Positions 36,742 through 45,875 of a stretch of 64,000 nucleotides of DNA are shown piece after piece (position 1 is the first letter of the stretch; each line of letters opens with the position of its first letter). The position numbers and the translations under genes were made by a program. This DNA is from Marinospirillum alkalitolerans. Lineage in GTDB: Bacteria > Pseudomonadota > Gammaproteobacteria > Pseudomonadales > Halomonadaceae. The notes below the pieces were generated by a model. It was not told the origin of the DNA, ran no database searches, and was given only the letters and a program-made list of their open reading frames with translations. The DNA lies in NCBI RefSeq assembly GCF_045055655.1, contig NZ_JBANFI010000004.1, forward strand, positions 186,001 to 250,000, in the 5' to 3' direction.

Positions 36742-38000
36742 TAGCCAGTCACCCTTTCTGGAACAGGTTTACATTTTTCCATTCTGGTGTAGAAAGGCAT
36801 CAGAATGAAGTAGAGGAAGTACACGGCCGTTGCAATCTGCGCAACAACAGTACGACCTGGAGTGGAAGGCAGTGCACCCAGCACACCCAACACTACAAAG
36901 CTAATGCAGAAGAGCACCAGTGCCACTTTACTCATCCAGCCTTTGTAGCGGATCGAACGCACGGGGCTACGATCCAACCAAGGCAGCACAAACAAGACCG
37001 CAATGGCTGCACCCATAAAGACCACACCCAAGAACTTCGCATCCAAACCAAACAGCGAGAAGGTAATCGCGCGTAAAATGGCATAGAAGGGTGTGAAGTA
37101 CCAAACAGGGGCAATATGATCTGGTGTTTTCAGCGGGTTAGCAGGCTCAAAGTTAGGATGCTCAATGAAATAGCCACCCATTTCTGGGAAGTAGAACACG
37201 ATCAGCGCAAAGACAAAGGCGAAGACCGCGACACCCACGATATCTTTCACTGTGTAGTAAGGGTGGAAAGGAATACCATCTTTTGGTACACCGTTCTCAT
37301 CCAAATTGTTTTTAATTTCAACGCCATCTGGGTTGTTAGAGCCGACTTCATGCAGCGCCAGAATGTGCAGCACAACCAGGCCAAGAATCACGATCGGCAG
37401 GGCCACAACGTGCAGCGCAAAGAAGCGGTTCAGCGTGATACCTGAGATCAGATAGTCACCACGTACCCACTGCGCCAAGTCTGGGCCGATCACTGGGATA
37501 GCGCCAAACAGAGAGATGATGACCTGGGCACCCCAGTAGGACATCTGACCCCAAGGCAGCATGTAACCCATAAAGGCTTCAGCCATCAGCGCGAGATAGA
37601 TCGCCATACCAAAGATCCAGATCAACTCACGGGGCTTTTGGTAAGAGCCATACATCATGCCACGCAACATGTGCAGATAGACGACAACGAAGAAGGCCGA
37701 GGCACCTGTGGAGTGCATATAGCGTAGCAGCCAGCCATATTCAACATCACGCATGATGTATTCCATGGAAGCAAATGCCCCTTCCGCTGAAGGGTTGTAG
37801 CTCATGGTCAACCAGATACCGGTCAGAATCTGATTCACCAACACCAACAGTGCGAGTGAGCCAAAGAAGTACCAGAAGTTAAAGTTTTTAGGCGCATAAT
37901 ACTTGCTGAGGTGATCCTGCCACATTTGGGTTGCAGGAAAGCGATCATCTATCCACCGCATCAAACCTTTTTCAGCTTTTACGCGATTCGGGTTACCCAT
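36741..38000 (-). CDS. petB: Cytochrome b of the bc1 complex
   Basis: A 419-residue membrane protein with eight expected helices. Haem-binding His pairs are in YMHSTGASAFFVVVYLHMLRG-type and FFALHVVALP...VLHILALHEVG segments. The quinol-oxidation motif, PEWY in mitochondria and Rhodobacter, is PVWY here (residues 298-301), a variant known in beta- and gammaproteobacteria. It overlaps petA by one base on one side and petC by one on the other. Confidence 0.96.
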   Translation of the reverse strand: MGNPNRVKAEKGLMRWIDDRFPATQMWQDHLSKYYAPKNFNFWYFFGSLALLVLVNQILTGIWLTMSYNPSAEGAFASMEYIMRDVEYGWLLRYMHSTGASAFFVVVYLHMLRGMMYGSYQKPRELIWIFGMAIYLALMAEAFMGYMLPWGQMSYWGAQVIISLFGAIPVIGPDLAQWVRGDYLISGITLNRFFALHVVALPIVILGLVVLHILALHEVGSNNPDGVEIKNNLDENGVPKDGIPFHPYYTVKDIVGVAVFAFVFALIVFYFPEMGGYFIEHPNFEPANPLKTPDHIAPVWYFTPFYAILRAITFSLFGLDAKFLGVVFMGAAIAVLFVLPWLDRSPVRSIRYKGWMSKVALVLFCISFVVLGVLGALPSTPGRTVVAQIATAVYFLYFILMPFYTRMEKCKPVPERVTG

Positions 38001-38596
38001 TAGGCATTCTCCTCATCGACACCGACAACAATCGTATTCTCATCGGCAAAACTATAGGGGGGGACTTCTAAGTTAGTCGGTGCTGGCTGGTTACGGAACA
38101 CGCGACCAGAAAGGTCAAAACGCGAACCATGACAAGGACAGAAGAAGCCACCCAACCAGTTCGCACCCAAATCAGAAGGTGCCACTTCAGGGCGATAGGT
38201 TGGCGAGCAACCTAAGTGAGTACAAATACCAATCACCACCAGCATTTCTTCTCGACGCGAACGATAGCGGTTCTGCGCATAAACTGGCTGTTGTGAACTG
38301 ACATTCGATTCAGGGTCAGCAAGGCTTCCCTCGATCGCACTTAAAGATTCCAGCATTTCTGGTGTACGGCGAATAATCCATACTGGACGTCCGCGCCATT
38401 CTACCGTCATCTGCTGACCTGGTTCTAAACGTGAAACATCGGCCGTGGCTGGTGCACCTGCTGCACGCGCTTTAGCACTAGGTTGCCAGGAAGCGACAAA
38501 AGGTACTGCCACCCCGACTGCGCCTACCGCCCCAACGACGGATGTCGCACCAACGAGGAAGCGTCGCCGCCCCTGGTTTACGCCATCATTGCTCAT
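38000..38596 (-). CDS. petA: Ubiquinol-cytochrome c reductase Rieske iron-sulfur subunit
   Basis: A 198-residue Rieske protein. The N-terminus has a twin-arginine-like stretch GRRRFLVGA before the membrane anchor; the 2Fe-2S ligands are in CTHLGC and CPCHGS, with the disulfide cysteines included. ATG 38596 has GGGGAG eight bases upstream; an in-frame ATG at 38611 lacks a site. First gene of the petABC operon. Confidence 0.95.
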   Translation of the reverse strand: MSNDGVNQGRRRFLVGATSVVGAVGAVGVAVPFVASWQPSAKARAAGAPATADVSRLEPGQQMTVEWRGRPVWIIRRTPEMLESLSAIEGSLADPESNVSSQQPVYAQNRYRSRREEMLVVIGICTHLGCSPTYRPEVAPSDLGANWLGGFFCPCHGSRFDLSGRVFRNQPAPTNLEVPPYSFADENTIVVGVDEENA

Positions 38597-38778
38597 CAAA
38601 GGTCTCCCCATCTACAAACAGTCCATTCGACTTGCATCATACAGGCCGAACCATTTCTAAATAGCTCTAATCTTAAGAAAAAGCGCCCACTAACACAAGA
38701 AAGACAACCTTATAGAAGCTAGTGAATTAGTGGTAGAGCTGTTATTTTTCTTTGATCTAGGCATCACAAGGTCTAGGC

Positions 38779-38816
38779 AAAAAAAAACGCCCAGCATAGA
38801 GAGGCCAGGCGTTTTT
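38779..38816 (-). terminator. Terminator after rpsI
   Basis: On the minus strand AAAAACGCC and GGCGTTTTT pair around a 16-base loop and are followed by a longer T run (nine T in all). It lies 29 bases past the rpsI stop and ends the rplM-rpsI operon. Confidence 0.85.
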
Positions 38817-38844
38817 GAGTTGGCCGAAACCAGCCCTCCAGCAA

Positions 38845-39237
38845 TTAACGCTTGGAGTACTGAGGACGCTTACGCGCCTTACGCAGACCAACCTTCTTAC
38901 GTTCAACCATACGCGCATCACGAGTAACATAACCCGCTGCACGCAATTGGCCGCGCAGCGACTCATCATAATCCATCAGAGCGCGCGTGATACCGTGGCG
39001 AATTGCCCCAGCTTGACCACTTGCACCACCACCAGCAACAGTGATGTACAGGTCAAACTTCTCTACAGAATCGGTCAGCTCTAAAGGCTGCATCACGATC
39101 ATGCGCGAAGTTTCGCGACCAAAGTACTCAGTCAGGCTTGAGCCGTTAATAGAGATCTGACCACTGCCTGGCTTGATAAAAACGCGAGCAGTAGAAGTTT
39201 TGCGACGGCCGGTGCCGTAGTTTTGATTTGCAGACAT
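38845..39237 (-). CDS. rpsI: 30S ribosomal protein S9
   Basis: A 130-residue S9. It begins NYGTGRRKTSTARVF, has GGGASGQAGAIRHGI in the middle and ends in the basic tail RKARKRPQYSKR that reaches the P-site tRNA. It follows rplM by 13 bases, the universal L13-S9 pair. Confidence 0.98.
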   Translation of the reverse strand: MSANQNYGTGRRKTSTARVFIKPGSGQISINGSSLTEYFGRETSRMIVMQPLELTDSVEKFDLYITVAGGGASGQAGAIRHGITRALMDYDESLRGQLRAAGYVTRDARMVERKKVGLRKARKRPQYSKR

Positions 39238-39250
39238 GACGACCCTTCCG

Positions 39251-39679
39251 TTAGATATTCAGAGATTGCGGTTGCTGGGCAGCATGCGGATGCTCGGCAC
39301 CTGCATAAACTTTTAATTTTGCCAGCATAGCACGACCCAGTGGGCCTTTTGGCAGCATGCCTTTAACAGCACCTTGAATAACACGCTCAGGAGCATGATC
39401 AATCAGCTTCTCAAAAGACATCTGCTTTATGCCGCCTGGGAAACCTGAGTGACGGTAGTAAAGCTTGTCTTTCGCTTTGTTACCAGTCACTTTGATCTTC
39501 TCAGCGTTAATGATCACCAGGTAATCACCGGTATCTACGTGAGGGGTATATTCTGGCTTGTGCTTACCGCGCAGGCGGCGAGCCAGTTCAGTCGCCAGGC
39601 GACCGAGGGTTTTGTCTGTGGCATCAACCACATACCAGTCGCGCTTGACGCTTTCTGGCTTAGCTGAAAAAGTTTTCAT
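39251..39679 (-). CDS. rplM: 50S ribosomal protein L13
   Basis: A 142-residue L13, the E. coli length. Typical are WYVVDATDKTLGRLATELA, GDYLVIINAEKIKVTGNK and KGMLPKGPLGRAML. ATG 39679 gives the normal start MKTFSAKP; the longer reading from 39745 would run through the leader hairpin. In E. coli L13 represses its own mRNA, and a strong hairpin is present in the leader here. Confidence 0.98.
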   Translation of the reverse strand: MKTFSAKPESVKRDWYVVDATDKTLGRLATELARRLRGKHKPEYTPHVDTGDYLVIINAEKIKVTGNKAKDKLYYRHSGFPGGIKQMSFEKLIDHAPERVIQGAVKGMLPKGPLGRAMLAKLKVYAGAEHPHAAQQPQSLNI

Positions 39680-39737
39680 TGAGACTCTACTCTTTAATCT
39701 GCTCAAAGGTAGGCAAGCAGGATCTTCGTAACTTACG

Positions 39738-39760
39738 CGAGACAAACTCAGTTTGTCTCG
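39738..39760 (-). promoter_or_regulatory. Strong hairpin in the rplM mRNA leader
   Basis: CGAGACAAAC and GTTTGTCTCG form a perfect 10-bp stem with a 3-base loop, 58-81 bases before the rplM start. No T run follows, so it is not a terminator. It may be part of an L13 autoregulatory leader; this is inferred from position. Confidence 0.6.
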
Positions 39761-39903
39761 GGCAGATCACACTGATCTTTACCTATTTTTATTGGTTAGT
39801 CTGAGATGATCTTTCAAACTAACGACCGCCTGAACCCCATCAGGAATTCAGGAGCGCGGATTCTAACCCATTCACACTCAAAGGTCTAGCATCTAGGTTT
39901 GAT

Positions 39904-40995
39904 CTAGGGCTTATGCTCACGAGCCAAATACTCATGCGACTGCATCTCCAGCAGACGACTTTGGGTGCGCGCAATCTCGAACGCCAAGTTACCGCCAGTG
40001 TAAATCTGATCAATACTGACAGCAGCGGTGATTATCACCTTGACCTGACGATCATAAAACTCATCAATTAAATTGATAAAGCGCCGCGTCTGATCATCCT
40101 TCTCACGCCCCAGCTGTGGCACATTTGAAATCAACACCGTGTGAAAAATCTTCGACAGCTCAATGTAATCATACTGACTGCGCGGCCCATCACACAAAGC
40201 ATCAAACTCAAACCAGGCAATCTGATCATGGACACGTTTAGCGATGATCGGCCGACCATTAATCTCAACAGCTTGATTAAAGGCGCCTTCTACACGCACC
40301 ATGGCCTCATAGCTTTGCTGCAATGTGGCTTCCGCCTGCTCATCCAGAGGATAGTGGTAGATTTGTGCCTGAGTGAGGGTGCGCAAACGATAATCAACGC
40401 CACTATCGACATTCACCACCTGCGTATGCTTTTTCAGCAGATCGATCGCCGGCAAGAAGCGCGCGCGCTGCAAACCATCCTTATAGAGATCATCTGGGAC
40501 AATATTAGAAGTCGTCACCAGCACGACGCCCTCCGCAAAGAGCGCTTCCATCAAGTTACCGAGAATCATCGCATCGGTAATATCCTTAACAAAAAACTCA
40601 TCTAGGCACAAAACGCGTATTTCGCCTGCCAGCTTACGCGCAACATGGCGCAAGGGATCAGACTGGCCTGCAAAATGTTTAAGCTCGGCATGAACGCGCT
40701 GCATAAAGCGGTGAAAGTGGTTGCGCATCTTCTGCTCAAAGGGCAAGGCATCAAAGAAGGTATCAACCAGATAGGTCTTGCCCCGCCCGACACCACCCCA
40801 GAAGTACAAACCCTGAATCGAGGGCGCTTTTTTAGTCCCACCTATCCAGCGGGCCAGCACACCTTTTTTGGCTGGAGGCACCGCCAATAAATCGTCATAG
40901 AGGCGCTGCAGCTGTTCCACTGCATGGCGCTGAGCTGGATCGGATTTAAAATCGGGACGCTTTAAATCTTCTTCATAGCGCTCGAGTGGCGTCAT
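39904..40995 (-). CDS. zapE: Cell division ATPase ZapE (AFG1 family)
   Basis: A 363-residue AAA-type ATPase. Walker A is GGVGRGKTYLVDTF, Walker B LCLDEFFVKDITDAM, followed by TTSNIVPDDLYKDGLQR. In E. coli ZapE associates with the Z ring late in constriction; homologues are also linked to quality control of membrane proteins. It is divergent from zapG with a promoter candidate just upstream. Confidence 0.94.
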   Translation of the reverse strand: MTPLERYEEDLKRPDFKSDPAQRHAVEQLQRLYDDLLAVPPAKKGVLARWIGGTKKAPSIQGLYFWGGVGRGKTYLVDTFFDALPFEQKMRNHFHRFMQRVHAELKHFAGQSDPLRHVARKLAGEIRVLCLDEFFVKDITDAMILGNLMEALFAEGVVLVTTSNIVPDDLYKDGLQRARFLPAIDLLKKHTQVVNVDSGVDYRLRTLTQAQIYHYPLDEQAEATLQQSYEAMVRVEGAFNQAVEINGRPIIAKRVHDQIAWFEFDALCDGPRSQYDYIELSKIFHTVLISNVPQLGREKDDQTRRFINLIDEFYDRQVKVIITAAVSIDQIYTGGNLAFEIARTQSRLLEMQSHEYLAREHKP

Positions 40996-41071
40996 GATTT
41001 TTTCCTCGGATAATCGATCTAGGGGACAAACTTAAAGCGCCGCAACGCTCAAAGCAGAACAAGGGGCGCAG

Positions 41072-41100
41072 ATTATACGCCAGTTCAACCCACTCCCCAA
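41072..41100 (-). promoter_or_regulatory. Candidate zapE promoter
   Basis: On the minus strand TTGGGG (41100-41095) and a perfect TATAAT (41077-41072) are 17 bases apart, 77 bases before the zapE start. The -10 is strong, the -35 is poor. Confidence 0.5.
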
Positions 41101-41141
41101 GAGATCAAGACCAAAGTGCAGCGGTGCGGTACTGCATAAGG

Positions 41142-41172
41142 CTTGACCCTTGACCTGAACTCACCGCTATAA
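41142..41172 (+). promoter_or_regulatory. Candidate zapG promoter
   Basis: TTGACC (41142-41147) and TATAAT (41167-41172) are 19 bases apart, or 18 if the first box is read as TGACCC. They lie 54 bases before the zapG GTG. Confidence 0.5.
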
Positions 41173-41225
41173 TGTCAGTCAAAGCACCAACCCTTTATTC
41201 CTGTCTCTGACACAAGGAGCTGCCT

Positions 41226-41693
41226 GTGACTCTGGCCGACACCTCTTGGATTTTGACTTTACTCGCTTTCTTGATCGGCGCTGGCCTGGGGGCACTGGCC
41301 TACCACTTCACCCATGCCAATGCTGCCCACAACCTGCGCGTGCAGCATAAGCTGACCGAGAAAGAGCTCGAACTCAACCAGCTGCGCGAGGGGCTCAATG
41401 ACCATTTTTCACGGACAGCAGATGGACTCAATGCACTTTCAAAGCAGCTTCAGGAAATGGAGCAGCATGTACGCAAAGACGCCGAGTACCTGTGCAGTGA
41501 TCAATCGGTTGTTCAACGCCTGACCGAAGACAAGGCCAGCAAGGCGAGCGAACCAAGCCACCTAGAAGACCTGCAGGAGACACCTGAAGACATTGCCCCA
41601 CCCAAGGACTACTCAGACCCACAGCAAGGGCGCGGCACACTTGCAGAAGATTTTGGCCTGAAGCCTCAGGTTTTTGAGCCACCACGTCACTAA
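41226..41693 (+). CDS. zapG: Z-ring/envelope factor ZapG (YhcB, DUF1043)
   Basis: A 155-residue protein: one N-terminal membrane helix (about 8-28, LLAFLIGAGLGALAYHF) and a cytoplasmic coiled coil, then an acidic Pro-rich tail, the usual YhcB plan. E. coli YhcB links cell division and envelope synthesis. The GTG start at 41226 has AAGGAG six bases upstream. Placed between zapE and the DegS-like protease, as in many relatives. Confidence 0.88.
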   Translation: MTLADTSWILTLLAFLIGAGLGALAYHFTHANAAHNLRVQHKLTEKELELNQLREGLNDHFSRTADGLNALSKQLQEMEQHVRKDAEYLCSDQSVVQRLTEDKASKASEPSHLEDLQETPEDIAPPKDYSDPQQGRGTLAEDFGLKPQVFEPPRH

Positions 41694-41741
41694 TCAGCCA
41701 TGGCATAACGCCAGGCTGGCAGCTGAACAAACCACCTCAGC

Positions 41742-41770
41742 AAAAGAGCCGTCATTGCGGCTCTTTTTTT
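41742..41770. terminator. Bidirectional terminator between zapG and the Nif3-like gene
   Basis: GAGCCG/CGGCTC stem with a six-base loop, four A before and seven T after. The plus-strand arm is the stronger one. Confidence 0.9.
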
Positions 41771-41784
41771 GGAAAATCAGCCAC

Positions 41785-42543
41785 TCAAACAGGATTGGGC
41801 AGATCAACAAACTCAACTTCCAATCCTAGCTGTTCAGCCAATACCTGCCCCAAGGCTTGCACGCCACCGCGCTCTGTTGCGTGATGACCAGCTGCAAAAA
41901 AATCCACGCCCAGCTCACGCGCCAGATGCAGGCTTTGCTCACTGGCCTCACCTGTCACATAGGCATCCACACCCAGCTCAGCAGCACGCACCAGACCAGC
42001 ATGTGCAGCGCCGGTACACCAAGCAATGCGCTTCAGCGGACGCTGATGCCCAGCCAGATGCAGAGGCGGCTGCCCTAACCGCTGAGCCAACCTATCCGCA
42101 AACTGCTGCGCAGATAAGGGGGTGGGCAGGCAGCCATGCAAACCATATTGCCAGCTTTCGCCGGCCATACTGCCTTCGACCTCCCAGCCCATGATGATCG
42201 CCAGCTGCTGATTATTACCCCACAACGGATGCTCATCTAAAGGCAGGTGATAGGCCAGCAGACTGATATCAGCCTGCATCAAGCTCTTGATGCGCCGCCC
42301 CTTATAACCGATCAGCGGCGCTGCTTCTCCCTTCCAGAAATAACCATGATGCACTAAAATAGCGTCCGCTTGCGTTGCGACCGCGCGATCGATCAAGGCT
42401 TGGCTAGCGGTCACCCCCGTGACCACACGGCGCACCCTATCTCGACCCTCAACCTGCAGCCCATTCGGACAGTAATCCTGAAACTGCTCTACATTGAGCC
42501 AAGCATTGATCTGTTGTACTAGTTGCGTTAACGCGATCGACAT
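41785..42543 (-). CDS. Nif3/YbgI-family dinuclear metal-binding protein
   Basis: A 252-residue Nif3-like protein (GTP cyclohydrolase type 2 homologue). Metal ligands are recognisable in ILVHHGYFWKG, LLAYHLPLDEH and AAGHHATERGG. Length matches E. coli YbgI (247). The cellular role is unsettled, with proposals in metal handling or nucleotide chemistry. It is divergent from the DegS-like gene with 69 bases between starts. Confidence 0.9.
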   Translation of the reverse strand: MSIALTQLVQQINAWLNVEQFQDYCPNGLQVEGRDRVRRVVTGVTASQALIDRAVATQADAILVHHGYFWKGEAAPLIGYKGRRIKSLMQADISLLAYHLPLDEHPLWGNNQQLAIIMGWEVEGSMAGESWQYGLHGCLPTPLSAQQFADRLAQRLGQPPLHLAGHQRPLKRIAWCTGAAHAGLVRAAELGVDAYVTGEASEQSLHLARELGVDFFAAGHHATERGGVQALGQVLAEQLGLEVEFVDLPNPV

Positions 42544-42612
42544 ATCACCATCTCATTTTCATTGTTCATCATAACGTTTTGACCCTGCAGGACGAGCCCA
42601 AAGGAACCCATC

Positions 42613-43761
42613 ATGCGCCGCCTCTTAAGACCCCAGCTCATATGGCCGATTGTCAGCGGCCTGCTGCTTGCCGCACTCCTGCTGCAAGCCTTTCCCTGGC
42701 TGGCTGAGACTATACACCCTGGCGCAAGCGAAGCAACCGAACGGGTTGCCGAAGTACGGGCAAGCGCGCCCTTGCAGCTACCCCGCCAGCAAGGCCCAGT
42801 CTCCTATGCGGAAGCCGTACGTTTGGCCGCCCCTGCGGTGGTCAATATCTATAGCACTGTCCGTATTGAGCAGCCCCTGCATCCTCTTTTTAACGACCCT
42901 TTTCTCCAGCGCTTTTATGGGCCAGATCATATTCCGCGCCAGCAGCGCATGCAATCAAGCCTCGGCTCTGGCGTGCTGGTCAGCAGCGAAGGCTATATCC
43001 TGACGAACCATCATGTGATCCAAAATGCAAGCGAGATTCGCGTCGCACTCCAGGATGGCCGTGAAGCCTTTGCACGCATTATTGGCAGTGATCCTGATTC
43101 TGATCTAGCTGTCGTCAAGATTGATCTCGATGCCCTGCCCGCGATCAGCCTCGCCTCATCGGATACGCTCCAAGTTGGTGATGTCGTGCTGGCGATCGGC
43201 AATCCTTTTGGTGTCGGGCAGACAGTGACACAAGGGATAGTGAGTGCGCTAGGGCGCAACAGCCTGGGTATCAATACCTATGAAGACTTTATCCAAACCG
43301 ATGCGGCCATCAACCCAGGCAACTCAGGTGGTGCCTTAATCAACCCCTATGGTCAGCTACTCGGCATCAATACAGCTATCTTCTCACGCACAGGCGGCTC
43401 ACAAGGCATAGGCTTTGCTATTCCCTCACAGCAGGCACAGCAGATCATGCTGGATTTGATTAATGAGGGTTATGTGGTGCGCGGCTGGCTCGGCATGGAT
43501 CTACAGGAAACCCATCGCGGCCTGATGATTAACGGCCTGTTGCGCAATGGCCCTGCCCATCAGGCCGGTGCACTACCTGGTGATCGTTTACTCCAACTGA
43601 ACGGTGAATCTGTACGCAGCGCACGCCGCGTTATTAATGATCTTGCCCGCCTGCGCCCAGGCACGCGAGTCACCCTCGCACTAGAACGGGATGGCGAGGC
43701 CTTCTCTGTCGAGGCCGAAGTGGGCCAGCGCCCCGCCAGTGCCCCAGCTCACGCCAATTAA
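42613..43761 (+). CDS. Membrane-anchored serine protease, DegS/AlgW type
   Basis: A 382-residue trypsin-like protease with one N-terminal membrane helix (about 11-28), a protease domain and one PDZ domain (from about residue 285). The triad is His134 in TNHHVI, Asp164 in SDLAVVK and Ser238 in GNSGGAL. With a single PDZ and a membrane anchor it fits DegS/AlgW, which senses misfolded porins and cleaves the anti-sigma factor RseA/MucA. The gene is close to the hisD-hisG-murA block, as is algW in Pseudomonas. It is slightly longer than DegS (355). Confidence 0.88.
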   Translation: MRRLLRPQLIWPIVSGLLLAALLLQAFPWLAETIHPGASEATERVAEVRASAPLQLPRQQGPVSYAEAVRLAAPAVVNIYSTVRIEQPLHPLFNDPFLQRFYGPDHIPRQQRMQSSLGSGVLVSSEGYILTNHHVIQNASEIRVALQDGREAFARIIGSDPDSDLAVVKIDLDALPAISLASSDTLQVGDVVLAIGNPFGVGQTVTQGIVSALGRNSLGINTYEDFIQTDAAINPGNSGGALINPYGQLLGINTAIFSRTGGSQGIGFAIPSQQAQQIMLDLINEGYVVRGWLGMDLQETHRGLMINGLLRNGPAHQAGALPGDRLLQLNGESVRSARRVINDLARLRPGTRVTLALERDGEAFSVEAEVGQRPASAPAHAN

Positions 43762-43828
43762 CACCCGATTGGTGAATAGAAAACAGAACGCCACGCACCC
43801 AACTGAGCGACCCGTGCCCCCAGAAAAA

Positions 43829-43855
43829 GAAAACGCCGCACTCGGCAGCGTTTTC
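43829..43855. terminator. Terminator between the DegS-like gene and hisD
   Basis: GAAAACGC and GCGTTTTC pair around an inner GCCG-CACT-CGGC hairpin. T-rich runs follow on both strands (TTTTC on plus, TTTTCTTTTTC on minus). Confidence 0.75.
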
Positions 43856-43883
43856 TACAAGGACGGCCCAAGCAAAGAGGCCT

Positions 43884-45203
43884 TTATGGCTGGGCTTCAC
43901 GCACACGGTAGCGCGCTGATTGCGCATGGGCGGTCAGAGACTCACCTTCGGCCAATTCAGCCGCAATCCGTCCAAGATGATCTGCCCCTTCAGGTGAGCA
44001 GAAGATCAAGGATGAGCGCTTCTGGAAGTCATACACTCCTAAGGGTGAAGAAAAACGTGCAGTGCCTGAAGTTGGCAGCACGTGGTTCGGCCCAGCACAG
44101 TAATCACCTATGGCTTCTGCCGTGTAGCGTCCCATAAAGATCGCACCAGCATGGCGAATCTGTGGCAACCAGCTATGCGGGTCGGCGACTGAAAGCTCCA
44201 AATGCTCAGGTGCGATACGGTTAATCATCTCAATGGCCTGCTCAGGTGAGTCCACCTGAATCAAAGCACCGCGTGCTTCCAGCGAAGCACGAATGATCTC
44301 CGCACGCTCCATCGTCGGCAGTAAGCGACGAATACTGGCTTCAACCTGATCCAGCCATGATGCATCCCAGCTGACGAGAATAGATTGCGCTTCTTCATCA
44401 TGCTCAGCCTGAGAAAACAGATCCATCGCGATCCAGTCTGGATTGGTCTGCCCATCACCCACCACCAGAATTTCAGATGGGCCAGCGATCATATCTATCC
44501 CCACCTGACCAAAAACCGCACGCTTGGCTGTGGCGACATAGATATTGCCTGGACCGACAATTTTATCGACACGGGGGACGGTTTCAGTACCATAAGCCAG
44601 CGCCGCAACAGCCTGCGCACCGCCAATGGCAAAAAAGCGATCCACCTTGCACAACCAGGCTGCAGCCAGCACCAGCGGATTCAACTCTCCACCAGGCGCT
44701 GGTGCTACCATAATGATTTCTTTAACGCCTGCAACCGCAGCGGGCAGAGCATTCATCAAGACAGACGAGGGATAAGCCGCCTTCCCTCCTGGCACATAAA
44801 CACCCACACGATCCAGTGGCATCACCTGCTGACCCAGCATCGTGCCATCCGCTTCTGTGTAGGACCAGGAGTCCTGCTTTTGACGTTGATGGTAGGCGGT
44901 CACTCTTTTTGCTGCCGCTTCTAATGCCGCGCGTCTTGGTGCAGGTAAGCCATGAAAAGCCGCTTCCAGCGCAGACTGCGGAACTTCAAGCGCACTCATT
45001 TCTGTTGCAGGATGACGATCCAGCTCTTGGGTTAATTGCACCAGAGCCGCATCACCTTGATGGCGAATACGATCAATAATCTGCTCGACACGACCTTGAA
45101 CCTGGTCATTCGAGACGCCTTCCCAGGCCAGCAGTGCATCTAAAGTGGCATCAAAATCAGCAGCCGAGGCCACTAAACGGCGCAAATCAAGTGAGTCAGT
45201 CAT
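43884..45203 (-). CDS. hisD: Histidinol dehydrogenase
   Basis: A 439-residue zinc enzyme that performs the last two steps of histidine synthesis. Conserved VPGGKAAYPSSVLMN, VDKIVGPGNIYVATAKR, DMIAGPSEILVV and the catalytic Glu-His of APEHLEL are present. Ten bases after hisG. In Pseudomonas hisC follows hisD; here a terminator and the opposite-strand DegS-like gene follow. Confidence 0.97.
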   Translation of the reverse strand: MTDSLDLRRLVASAADFDATLDALLAWEGVSNDQVQGRVEQIIDRIRHQGDAALVQLTQELDRHPATEMSALEVPQSALEAAFHGLPAPRRAALEAAAKRVTAYHQRQKQDSWSYTEADGTMLGQQVMPLDRVGVYVPGGKAAYPSSVLMNALPAAVAGVKEIIMVAPAPGGELNPLVLAAAWLCKVDRFFAIGGAQAVAALAYGTETVPRVDKIVGPGNIYVATAKRAVFGQVGIDMIAGPSEILVVGDGQTNPDWIAMDLFSQAEHDEEAQSILVSWDASWLDQVEASIRRLLPTMERAEIIRASLEARGALIQVDSPEQAIEMINRIAPEHLELSVADPHSWLPQIRHAGAIFMGRYTAEAIGDYCAGPNHVLPTSGTARFSSPLGVYDFQKRSSLIFCSPEGADHLGRIAAELAEGESLTAHAQSARYRVREAQP

Positions 45204-45212
45204 GGCGTTCCT

Positions 45213-45863
45213 CTAACTGTGAGCCAAGGCTCTCTGCTCAACCGCTTCTCTGAGTCGGTCCAGCAGGGGTTGGATGGACTGATATTTCATTTTCATCGAG
45301 GCCTTATTCACGATCAGGCGCGATGAAATATCAGCAATAAACTCTCGGGGCTCTAAACCATTGGCCACCAAGGTGTTGCCCGTATCCACGATATCCACGA
45401 TCTCATCAGCCAAGCCCATCAGCGGTGCCAACTCCATACCACCATAGAGCTTGATCAGATCCACTTGTATGCCTTGCTCGGCATACCAGCGCTTGGCAAG
45501 CTTCACAAACTTAGTCGCCACACGACGGCGACCCTGTGGCTGGGCGACGCCCTTCAAACCTGCGGTCATCAGGCGGCAGGAAGCAATCTTGAGATCCAAG
45601 GGCTCATAGATACCATCACTGCCCTGCTCCATCAGAACATCCTTACCTGAGACACCCAGATCGGCTGCCCCGAGCTCGACATAGGTCGGCACATCCGTGG
45701 CACGCAAAATCAGCAGACGCACACCGGGCAGGTTGGTTTCAAAAACCAGTTTACGACTTTTTTTAATATCTTCTGCAGGTTCAATACCCGCGGCTGCCAA
45801 TAAAGGAAGAGTATCATCAAGAATACGGCCTTTAGACAGCGCGAGGGTGAGTGTAGGTGACAT
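45213..45863 (-). CDS. hisG: ATP phosphoribosyltransferase, short form
   Basis: A 216-residue catalytic subunit that starts histidine synthesis from ATP and PRPP. LTLALSKGRILDDTLPLL, VELGAADLGVSGKDVLME and the PRPP-binding DIVDTGNTLVANGLEP are seen. It lacks the C-terminal regulatory ACT-like domain of the long form (about 299), so it should need the HisZ partner, which is not in this window. It is 12 bases after murA. Confidence 0.95.
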   Translation of the reverse strand: MSPTLTLALSKGRILDDTLPLLAAAGIEPAEDIKKSRKLVFETNLPGVRLLILRATDVPTYVELGAADLGVSGKDVLMEQGSDGIYEPLDLKIASCRLMTAGLKGVAQPQGRRRVATKFVKLAKRWYAEQGIQVDLIKLYGGMELAPLMGLADEIVDIVDTGNTLVANGLEPREFIADISSRLIVNKASMKMKYQSIQPLLDRLREAVEQRALAHS

Positions 45864-45875
45864 GCTTTTCCTCGC

